The translations under genes were made by a program, and so were the position numbers. This document shows, piece by piece, positions 28,570-35,111 of a stretch of DNA of 59,570 nt; position 1 is the first letter of the stretch, and every line of letters begins with the position of its first letter. Source of the DNA: an uncultured Lachnospiraceae bacterium. GTDB taxonomy: Bacteria; Bacillota; Clostridia; Lachnospirales; Lachnospiraceae. Location of the stretch: positions 1 to 59,570 of the forward strand of contig CANQDA010000024.1 in NCBI GenBank assembly GCA_947591155.1, given 5' to 3'. The notes under the pieces are model-generated. The model did no database searches. It was given only the letters and a program-made list of their open reading frames with translations, and was not told the DNA's origin.

Positions 28570-28705
28570 GCGCTCTCACTTCCTTCACCTCTTCGTCTTC
28601 TTCCGTAAAATTCTTTTCTGCTATTCTTCGACTGCTTCCTTTTCCTGCTTTCTCCTGTCTGAACAGTAAAACCTTTTTTAATCAAGTTTATAAGTTTATT
28701 AGTTC

Positions 28706-28719
28706 ATTACTTATGTAAT
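28706..28719 (-). promoter_or_regulatory. Probable GntR operator
   Basis: Perfect palindrome ATTAC-ATAA-GTAAT placed over the expected transcription start of the gntR-ABC operon. Confidence 0.6.
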
Positions 28720-28721
28720 TA

Positions 28722-28750
28722 ACCATAGCACCAAGACGCTGTTTTGTCAA
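28722..28750 (-). promoter_or_regulatory. Promoter of the gntR-ABC operon
   Basis: TTGACA, 17-base spacer and TATGGT. It lies in the 357-base gap 28570-28926, which otherwise is AT-rich with no reading frame worth calling. Confidence 0.75.
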
Positions 28751-28926
28751 GCATAGAATCAACAAAAAAATCTTTGAATCCTTCAAGCTCTGTCAACGAG
28801 ATGCTTGTGTGATCCAAAGACTTCTTTATCCGCCTATTCTTCGCTCAATTATTCTCTATTCCATCAATCTCTATCCTGTCTGTCATTGAAACATGTCTTA
28901 ATTCTGTTCCGCCGCGCTCAGCTCTG

Positions 28927-29373
28927 TCACAGCCGCACCCGCGAACTCACGATCCCTGCCGCGCAGACCATCCCTCCCGCGACGAGCGCGTCCCGCGTTC
29001 GGTCCGGCACGAGGATTCCCTTCATCCCGAAGCAATAGATCAGAAACAGAACCGTCGCCACAAGGAAGATCACGAGATGCCACAGTGCGAAACGCCTTCT
29101 CGCGTGCGCTCCGGCCACTGCCGCCTTCTCGTATGTGACGCCGCTGACCCAGTAGACACTCTGCGTCGCCAGAATCATTATAAAAAGAATATCCAGAAAT
29201 ACCAGAACGATTAGGCCGAGGTTCTTCCCCGATCCGATCACAGGGAAATACTGCCTCCCACCGTACATGTAAAAAAGGCATACGGCAACCAGCATTGCCA
29301 GCCATATCCAGAATAAGGTGTATGTTTTTTTCTGATACTGCGTGTTCATTTTTTTGCGCTTTCCTTCTTCCAT
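28927..29373 (-). CDS. Small four-TM membrane protein of unknown function
   Basis: 148 residues with hydrophobic segments near 18-38, 48-70, 98-118 and 128-144 and short basic loops (HARRRF). I do not recognise a family. Possible starts are the ATG at 29373 (AGGAAAG upstream) and one at 29349 (AAGGAAA upstream). It stands alone between the GntR operon and the coiled-coil gene on the same strand. Coding nature is supported by normal GC usage and by the coherent TM pattern, but function cannot be stated. Confidence 0.6.
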   Translation of the reverse strand: MEEGKRKKMNTQYQKKTYTLFWIWLAMLVAVCLFYMYGGRQYFPVIGSGKNLGLIVLVFLDILFIMILATQSVYWVSGVTYEKAAVAGAHARRRFALWHLVIFLVATVLFLIYCFGMKGILVPDRTRDALVAGGMVCAAGIVSSRVRL

Positions 29374-29463
29374 ATCATCAGGCTTTCCTGCCCGCGTATA
29401 TACAAAGTATATCCCAGATATTTTCCTTCTGTCAACTTGTAAATATATCTCATTTCCCTGTAT

Positions 29464-29507
29464 TATAAAACCGATGGCGCCTGACTGTTTCAGTCCGCAC
29501 CATCGGC
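29464..29507 (-). terminator. Intrinsic terminator after the coiled-coil gene
   Basis: Strong stem with CCGATGGTGC pairing to GCGCCATCGG and an inner GACTG/CAGTC pair, followed by TTTTATAAT on the minus strand. Confidence 0.85.
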
Positions 29508-29574
29508 CCGTTCTCTTTTGTGACCGCCAAAACGCAGCCGTTCTTATCCTGTGTATCTTGTGCCATGCAAAGCA

Positions 29575-30354
29575 TCAGGCAGCCTTCGCCTCTTTCGCTC
29601 CTTTCAGCTCATCAATGTCCGCTGTGTTGCGCGCGATCTGGGCGCCCTGCATCTTAAGTATGCCGTAAAACAGCTTCAGCTCATCTCTCAGGTAACAATT
29701 CTCCTCCTGCTGTCGTCCATAAAACTCCAGCACCAGATCATAATTTCTCGTCACCTTCTCGTCAAGTGCATTCACCTTCTCATCAAGTACATCCACTCGC
29801 TTCGTCAGCACGTCCACTTTCTCGTCAAGTACATCCACTCGCTTCGTCAGTACGTCCACCTTCTCATCAAGTACATCCACTCGCTTCGTCAGCACGTCCA
29901 CTTTCTCGTCAAGTACATCCACTCGCTTCGTCAGTACGTCCACCTTCTCGTCAAGTACATCCACTCGCTTCGTCAGCACGTCCACTTTCTCGTCAAGTAC
30001 ATCCACTCGCTTCGTCAGCACATCCACCTTCTCATCAAGTACGTCTACTCGCTTCGTCAGCACGTCCACTTTCTCGTCAAGTACATCCACCCGCTTCGTC
30101 AGCACATCCATTTTCTCGTCAAGTGCATTCACTTTCTCGTCAAGTACATCCACTCGCTTCGTCAGCACGTCTACTTTCTCTTCAAGTACATTAAATCTTT
30201 TATCCAGTGTATTGATCTGTTCGCTGACCGTGTCGACCCGTTTATTGAGACTGCTCAGCTCTTGCCATACCGGCCGGAGTTTCTGTTCGAGCTTCTGGTC
30301 AAGCTTCTGGTCAAACATGTCAGCGATGGCCTTAAGCAATTTTTCTTCTTGCAT
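29575..30354 (-). CDS. Coiled-coil protein built from nine 14-residue repeats
   Basis: 259-residue soluble protein. Residues 1-63 are a mixed helical head with DQKLDQKLEQKL and two early heptads. Residues 64-196 hold nine copies of LTKRVDVLDE(K) in a 14-residue (two-heptad) frame with V, L and V at core positions. Residues 197-259 are a tail with ENCYLRDELKLFYGILK. The first and second copies are separated by one extra heptad (KVNALDE), and the ninth also ends in KVNALDE. No signal peptide or TM segment. Own promoter and strong terminator, so it is monocistronic. Function unknown; such proteins could be scaffolds, or variable-length spacers whose copy number changes by recombination. Confidence 0.8.
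   Translation of the reverse strand: MQEEKLLKAIADMFDQKLDQKLEQKLRPVWQELSSLNKRVDTVSEQINTLDKRFNVLEEKVDVLTKRVDVLDEKVNALDEKMDVLTKRVDVLDEKVDVLTKRVDVLDEKVDVLTKRVDVLDEKVDVLTKRVDVLDEKVDVLTKRVDVLDEKVDVLTKRVDVLDEKVDVLTKRVDVLDEKVDVLTKRVDVLDEKVNALDEKVTRNYDLVLEFYGRQQEENCYLRDELKLFYGILKMQGAQIARNTADIDELKGAKEAKAA
29757..30190 (-). repeat. 42-bp tandem repeat tract inside the coiled-coil gene
   Basis: Nine copies of a 42-bp unit containing CGCTTCGTCAG (plus strand), with only scattered silent changes between copies (cacg, tacg, catc). The near identity at DNA level, not only protein level, points to recent expansion or gene conversion. Confidence 0.85.
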
Positions 30355-30379
30355 ATGCCATACACCTCCTTGCTATTTC

Positions 30380-30408
30380 AGTGTAACACAAAGCAAGGCA
30401 AAAGTCTA
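30380..30408 (-). promoter_or_regulatory. Promoter of the coiled-coil gene
   Basis: TAGACT, 17-base spacer and TACACT, 26 bases before the ATG, which has AAGGAGGTG upstream. Confidence 0.5.
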
Positions 30409-30453
30409 CTGGTTTTCGACAAAATTCGCTCCTCATCGAATTTGCAGGCGACA

Positions 30454-31224
30454 TTACTCCGCCTTCCTGCCTGATCCGCCATTCTCCAACTCGCGGAGTA
30501 TCTCCTTTTTATAGGACAAAAACTCCTCCGAAAGGCTGAAATCTTTTCTTCGAGGCTTGGGCTCGTCAATTCTGAGCTCCCGGGTGATCCTTCCCGGACG
30601 TCCTGTCAGCAGGTAAATGCGATCCGAGAGAAGAATCGCCTCGTCAATGTCGTGCGTAACAAAAAGCGTGGACAGCTGGATCTGCTCCATCACATCGAGA
30701 TACCACTGATGCACCGCGCCTTTTGTCAACATATCGAGCGCGGAAAACGGCTCGTCCAAGAGCGCGACCTCCCCGGAAAACAGATAAGTGCGCAACAGCG
30801 CCGCACGCTGCTTCATACCGCCGGAGAGCTGGGAGGGATACTTTTTCTCCATCCCCTCCAGCCCGAACTGATGAAAATAAGACGATGCCTGCGCGCGGGC
30901 ATCCTTTTTGGAAACACCTTTGATCAGAAGCGGCAGCGCCACATTGTCCACGATCGTGCGATAGGGAAGGAGCAAATCCTTCTGCAGCATATAGCTGACC
31001 TTCCCGGGCTTGCCGGTGATCTCAACGTCCTTGAGAAAGACAGTCCCCGCATCCGGTATGGAAAGCCCCGCGATCACATTAAAAAGCGTTGTTTTACCAC
31101 CGCCGCTGACGCCCAGAAGGGAGACCAGTTCTCCTTTCCGGAGCTCTATGCTCACATCCTCAATGATCTTCCGACCGTCAAAGGACTTCGTGATCCCTTT
31201 TGTGCTCAACACTGTCTCTCTCAT
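30454..31224 (-). CDS. thiZ: Thiamine-precursor ABC transporter ATP-binding protein (ThiZ-like)
   Basis: ATPase of the TPP-regulated uptake operon, of the nitrate/sulfonate/taurine family. Walker A is GVSGGGKTT near residues 38-46. The Q-loop is in SYMLQKDLLLPYRT, the signature is LSGGMKQRAALLRTYL, Walker B is VALLDEPFSALD and the switch is TLFVTHDIDEAI. 256 aa from the ATG at 31224; the upstream TTG start has no ribosome binding site and is rejected. Last gene of the operon. Confidence 0.87.
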   Translation of the reverse strand: MRETVLSTKGITKSFDGRKIIEDVSIELRKGELVSLLGVSGGGKTTLFNVIAGLSIPDAGTVFLKDVEITGKPGKVSYMLQKDLLLPYRTIVDNVALPLLIKGVSKKDARAQASSYFHQFGLEGMEKKYPSQLSGGMKQRAALLRTYLFSGEVALLDEPFSALDMLTKGAVHQWYLDVMEQIQLSTLFVTHDIDEAILLSDRIYLLTGRPGRITRELRIDEPKPRRKDFSLSEEFLSYKKEILRELENGGSGRKAE

Positions 31225-31299
31225 AGCTCGCCCAAAGCCTTCCTTTCCTGTCCGTATCAAAAGCCGCTGCGCCGGTTCTTCCGGGCAGAAACATCCCTC

Positions 31300-32295
31300 T
31301 CACTCCGGAAGATAATCGTTCGTGAAGCCGAAGTTCTCCGGAAGCTCCGGATCAGACAGACCGTTCTCATTCAGCCAGTTGTAAAACGCGTTCCAGCGCT
31401 CAGGATCGATATAGCCCCACTGCTCCACTTCCGCTTTGTACTGATCCGCAAGGTATTTCTGGCTCGCCAGCACAAGCTCCGGATCAAGCTCCGGCGCTGC
31501 CTCGCAGAGAATATCCGCCGCCTCTTCCGGATCCGCGATCGCGTCCTCATAGCCCTTGGCAAGCGCCGCCAGAAACGCTTTCGCCGTCTCCGGCTCGCTC
31601 TCGAGGAACTTCGTCCCGCTGATGATCACCGGCGTATAATAGTCAAACACCGGATTCAGGTCGGAAAACGCGAAGTAATCCGTCTCCAGTCCTTCCAGCT
31701 CCGCCTTTACGCCCGCCCAGGCATAAAAGATCCAGATCGCGTCCACCGACTTCGTGCGCAGCGCCGTCACCTCATCCGTGACATTGCTCGGAATCAGCTC
31801 CACCTTGCTGAAGTCTCCGCCGTCGCCCTCCACGACATTCTGCAGCGTCGCCAGCTCCACCGGGGATTCCCATGTCGCGTATTTCTTCCCTTCCAGGCCT
31901 TTGGGCGTATCCATGCCCTCTCCTTTGCGGGAAATGATCCCGGAGGTATTGTGCTGGATCACCGCCGCTACCGCCTGTACGGGAAGCGCGTCGTCGCCCA
32001 CCAAAGCGGGAGCGATGGTGTCCTGGAATCCCACGCCAAACTGTGCTTTCCCGGACGCGACCAGCAGCTCCGCGCCTCCTTCCGGCGGCTGCACGATCTC
32101 CACTTCCAGTCCCGCTTCCTCAAAATAGCCCTTCGCCTGCGCCACATAGAGCCCCGTGTGGTTCGTGTTCGGCGTCCAGTCGAGAACAAAAGTGATCTTC
32201 TCCAGATCCTTTGTCTCCTCCTGCGCGCACACACCGTTCGCCGCCGACAGCGCCAGCGCCATTGCCAAAGATACCACTGCCAATTTTCTGTTCAT
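31300..32295 (-). CDS. thiY: Thiamine-precursor substrate-binding protein (NMT1/THI5-like, ThiY)
   Basis: Exported binding protein, probably for hydroxymethylpyrimidine (HMP) or its formyl-amino precursor. Signal peptide of about 25 residues with type I cleavage after VCA (no convincing lipobox). The family landmark FVLDWTPNTNHTGLYVAQAKG lies at the N terminus of the mature protein, split as DWTPNTNHTG and VAQAKGYF; it is followed by GGAELLVASGKAQFGVGFQD. 331 aa from the ATG with AAGGAGGG. Position in a TPP riboswitch operon supports the assignment. Confidence 0.88.
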   Translation of the reverse strand: MNRKLAVVSLAMALALSAANGVCAQEETKDLEKITFVLDWTPNTNHTGLYVAQAKGYFEEAGLEVEIVQPPEGGAELLVASGKAQFGVGFQDTIAPALVGDDALPVQAVAAVIQHNTSGIISRKGEGMDTPKGLEGKKYATWESPVELATLQNVVEGDGGDFSKVELIPSNVTDEVTALRTKSVDAIWIFYAWAGVKAELEGLETDYFAFSDLNPVFDYYTPVIISGTKFLESEPETAKAFLAALAKGYEDAIADPEEAADILCEAAPELDPELVLASQKYLADQYKAEVEQWGYIDPERWNAFYNWLNENGLSDPELPENFGFTNDYLPE

Positions 32296-32415
32296 AAAAG
32301 AAACCCTCCTTATGCTGTACATGAGTTTATGATACACTTGTGTTTATGATACACTTGCGTTTATGATGCGCTTGTATTTATGATACATTTGCGCTCATGA
32401 TAAATTTTCAATTTC

Positions 32416-33207
32416 TCACTTTGTCGCCGGTTGCTGTAATTCCTCCTGTCTCCTCTCCCACGGCATGCTCAGCTTCTGGAGCAGATCCACCGCCTTCATC
32501 AGCAGCAGGCTGATCACAGAGATCAACAGGATCACCGCGAACATCTTGTCAAAAGAAAATGCGTTTTTTACTCTCGTCATGTACACGCCCAGACCGCCGA
32601 AGCCGCCCAGCCACTCCGAGATAACGGCGCCTACCACCGCGTAGGACGCGGAAATGCGCACACCGGAGAAAAACTGCCCCATCGCGCCCGGCAGCTTAAT
32701 GTAGCGAAAGATCTGCCCTTTTCCCGCGCCCATGGCCCGCAGCAGGCTGATCGCGTCCTGATCCGCCGAACGATAGCCATTCAGCAGGCCCACCGTGATC
32801 GGGAAGAATGTGGTGATCACGACCAATATCACCTTGGGCATCATCTCATAGCCGAACCAGAGCACCAGCAGGGGCGCGATCGCCACCGTCGGGATCGTCT
32901 GCGTCAGCACCACGACCGGATAAAAGGCGCGGTAGAGGATCTCAAAGCGATCCATCAGCAGCGACATCACAAACCCCAGCGCGATTCCGAGCGCCAGCCC
33001 GACAAACGCTTCCGTCAGCGTCGTCAGGGAATGCTCCATCAAAAGCGGCAGATCCGTGATAAACGCGCGCCACACCTCCAGCGGGGACGGCAGCAGAAAG
33101 CGATCCACCAGTCCCAGCGAACTGACCGCCTGCCAGACGATCAAGATCAGAGCGATGGCCGAGAGCGACCAGAGCTTACTGGTGATGTTTTGTAACTTTT
33201 TTCTCAA
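32416..33207 (-). CDS. thiX: Thiamine-precursor ABC transporter permease (ThiX)
   Basis: Membrane subunit of BPD_transp_1 type with six TM segments; LTQTIPTVAIAPLLVLWFG and the EAA-like loop RAMGAGKGQIFRYIKLPGA are visible. 263 aa. The start appears to be TTG, 11 bases after AAGGAGA, and overlaps the preceding thiamine-binding gene by 32 bases. Operon order is binding domain, permease, solute-binding protein, ATPase. Confidence 0.87.
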   Translation of the reverse strand: MRKKLQNITSKLWSLSAIALILIVWQAVSSLGLVDRFLLPSPLEVWRAFITDLPLLMEHSLTTLTEAFVGLALGIALGFVMSLLMDRFEILYRAFYPVVVLTQTIPTVAIAPLLVLWFGYEMMPKVILVVITTFFPITVGLLNGYRSADQDAISLLRAMGAGKGQIFRYIKLPGAMGQFFSGVRISASYAVVGAVISEWLGGFGGLGVYMTRVKNAFSFDKMFAVILLISVISLLLMKAVDLLQKLSMPWERRQEELQQPATK

Positions 33208-33472
33208 TGGTCAGCACGTCTCCTTCCGGGCGGTAAGTCACTTTGATGTACGCAGCCACCGACGGCGCGCCCGCGCGGATCGCGATGTGCTGGCACTCCT
33301 TCACGATGTCCATCAGCTCATCGTAATCGCCTTCGATCGCCGTCTCAAACGGTCCCACATAATAGTTCAGGCCGGTGCTTTTGATGTAATCGATCACCTC
33401 ATCCACGATACGGATCAGCTCCTCGTCGTTCGCCGCCTCCGGCAGTGTCTGAATCGCCACGCTTGCATTCAT
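33176..33472 (-). CDS. Thiamine-binding protein, MTH1187/YkoF-like
   Basis: 98-residue protein of the MTH1187/YkoF superfamily (ferredoxin-like fold), members of which bind the HMP part of thiamine. Landmarks are NASVAIQTLPEA at the start, DEVIDYIKSTGLNYYVGPFETAIEG and the helix DELMDIVKECQHIAIRAGA. First gene after the TPP riboswitch. It may act as a cytosolic or accessory thiamine carrier for the transporter. Full family-length; no signal peptide. Confidence 0.85.
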   Translation of the reverse strand: MNASVAIQTLPEAANDEELIRIVDEVIDYIKSTGLNYYVGPFETAIEGDYDELMDIVKECQHIAIRAGAPSVAAYIKVTYRPEGDVLTIEKKVTKHHQ

Positions 33473-33512
33473 CTTTCAGATCCTCCTTTTTATTTTTCAA
33501 GATTCTTTGACA

Positions 33513-33543
33513 GAAAAAATCCCGCCTGAAATGCTCAGGCGGA
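33513..33543 (-). terminator. Riboswitch-controlled intrinsic terminator
   Basis: Perfect CCGCCTGA/TCAGGCGG stem with five-base loop and ATTTTTT on the minus strand, about 30 bases after the TPP aptamer and 40 bases before the first gene. It fits transcription attenuation when TPP is bound. Confidence 0.9.
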
Positions 33544-33572
33544 ATCATATACGCAGATATCGCAATCTCTCA

Positions 33573-33664
33573 TTTCCTACGCTGGCATTATCCAGATCAG
33601 GTTCCAGGGTCTAAGATCGCTGTGATCTTAATCTCAGCCGGACTCGAACGCTCCAGCACCCCTT
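33573..33664 (-). promoter_or_regulatory. TPP riboswitch (THI element)
   Basis: Minus-strand sequence shows the conserved blocks GGGGTGC, GGCTGAGA, GACCC, GAACCTGAT, GGATAATGCCAGCGTAGG in the correct order. Controls the thiamine-precursor uptake operon through the terminator just downstream. Confidence 0.95.
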
Positions 33665-33753
33665 TTCAGTTGTCGCAGTAAGTTTACTATACTTGCAAAG
33701 CAATGTCAAGAATAGAATCCTATTCTTATACTTTCATTCTTATGCTTTCATTC

Positions 33754-34446
33754 TTATGCTTCCGTCGTCTCAACTGTCGGCGCCTCCGCAAATCGTCCAG
33801 ACTGTAATCGGCAAACCGGCAACCCGTTCTCCTGTCCCCACAGGATCACCAGCGTGCCGTTCTGCACCTCGATATGGCTCTCCTGCCCGGTGAACTCGTT
33901 GCTGATGCCGCGCGTGATGTCGCAGCTGAGCGTGGCATCGGTGAGCGAGTACTTGAGGCCGCGCTCCCAGACCCCTTTCGCCGGCTCGCTCAAACAAAAC
34001 ACCGAGATCATCCCCTGCGCCTGCGCGCCAAAACAGATCCGCTCATCCGTGATCGCCGTGATCACGTTGCCTTCTCCGATCAGGTATGCCTCCACGCCTG
34101 CGCGCGACAGCCCCATCAGAAGCTGCAGATTTGCGATTGAGTGATCCAGCCTTCCGCCAAGCCCTCCATAGAGAAGAAGCCGCGTACAACCCTGCTCCTG
34201 TGCGTAGGCCGACGCAAGCGCCATGTCCGTATCGTCCTTGATCGGCGAATACCGGATGATGTGCCGGTGTTCCGGCGTGACCTCCAACGAGTCGAAATCG
34301 CCGAGCAGCACATCCGGCTCCACCCCCAGCTCTTTCAGATAGGTATAACCGCCGTCCGCCGCGATCACCAAATCGCCTTTGCCCGGCTTGTCCATCATTC
34401 CGTCAAAGCTGCCCGCTCCGACGATAAATGCCGTTTTTCTTTCCAT
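33754..34446 (-). CDS. thiN: Thiamine pyrophosphokinase
   Basis: Converts thiamine and ATP to TPP, the ligand of the neighbouring riboswitch. Landmarks: AADGGYTYLKELGVEPDVLLGDFDS (split here: AADGGYTYL, LLGDFDSLE), SPIKDDTDMALA and GGLGGRLDHSIANLQLL, the TPK catalytic and thiamine-binding regions. 230 aa from the ATG at 34446, seven bases after AGGGGA; an upstream extension of 26 codons overlaps the HD gene and is not family-like. It sits 90 bases upstream of the aptamer and is probably co-transcribed with the HD gene, outside riboswitch control. Confidence 0.92.
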   Translation of the reverse strand: MERKTAFIVGAGSFDGMMDKPGKGDLVIAADGGYTYLKELGVEPDVLLGDFDSLEVTPEHRHIIRYSPIKDDTDMALASAYAQEQGCTRLLLYGGLGGRLDHSIANLQLLMGLSRAGVEAYLIGEGNVITAITDERICFGAQAQGMISVFCLSEPAKGVWERGLKYSLTDATLSCDITRGISNEFTGQESHIEVQNGTLVILWGQENGLPVCRLQSGRFAEAPTVETTEA

Positions 34447-34520
34447 CTCCAATTCCCCTGTTTCATTTATCAAATCTGCCATTGCCGCAACAAACTTTTG
34501 TGTTGTCTCGTTCGATAGGA

Positions 34521-35009
34521 TCAAACCCCAAACACAGATTTCGCGATCCTTCCGCCGGTCTCCGTCCGCATGTTCTTCTCGATAAAACTCTCGATATTCT
34601 GCCTGCTGTATCCGCTCTCAGCGGCGTTGACGATGTAATCCGCCTCAATCAGTATCTGGTAATCGATCCCGTCGACATTCTGAAGCGTATGGTGATGGCT
34701 CACAAGATAAGCCACCCGGTCAATCTGTTCTTCGCTCAGCCCTGTATCCGCAAGGAACTCCGTCACAAGCGGACCGCCCTCTTCCTCCTGATATTTCCCG
34801 TTCGTGTTGCCGTATTTCTCACGGCAGAGCGGACAGGCAATATCGTGTGTGATGGCAGCTACCTCAAGGATATACTGCGTACCCTGATCCAGTTTTTCCA
34901 GTTCGCCGATCGTCCTGGCATACGTCCATACCTTAATGAAGTGTTCAATATCGTGGATGTTCCCATCCGAAAAAACAATCATCTTTTCAAGTATCTGCGC
35001 GATATTCAT
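34521..35009 (-). CDS. HD-domain hydrolase-like protein
   Basis: 162-residue small HD-domain protein, a likely metal-dependent phosphohydrolase. The first histidine is in DIEHFIKVW, the HD pair in AAITHDIACPL, and a later conserved VSHHHTLQNVDG supplies further ligands. Substrate unknown. Start chosen at the ATG with GGGAGG about eight bases upstream; the longer frame would begin upstream of the promoter. TTGATT-N17-TATAAT lies upstream. It ends 74 bases before thiN, so both may be one transcript, but a thiamine link is only positional. Confidence 0.82.
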   Translation of the reverse strand: MNIAQILEKMIVFSDGNIHDIEHFIKVWTYARTIGELEKLDQGTQYILEVAAITHDIACPLCREKYGNTNGKYQEEEGGPLVTEFLADTGLSEEQIDRVAYLVSHHHTLQNVDGIDYQILIEADYIVNAAESGYSRQNIESFIEKNMRTETGGRIAKSVFGV

Positions 35010-35060
35010 GTTCTGTTCCTCCCGCTGCCAGAAATTCAGAAAAGTACAATTATTGAATTG

Positions 35061-35089
35061 ATTATAACTTTTATCCATACATAAATCAA
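35061..35089 (-). promoter_or_regulatory. Promoter of the HD-domain/thiN pair
   Basis: TTGATT, 17-base spacer and TATAAT, placed just after the stop codon of the upstream gene. Confidence 0.75.
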
Positions 35090-35111
35090 CCAACTGCATT
35101 TGAAGAAATTT

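Noticed and set aside
29750..30190. Regular 42-bp repeats resembling a CRISPR array
   Set aside because: There are no unique spacers; the repeats are contiguous, in frame and encode a regular heptad coiled coil.
34447..34524. N-terminal extension of thiamine pyrophosphokinase
   Set aside because: A good ribosome binding site lies before the internal ATG, and the extra residues are not family-like.
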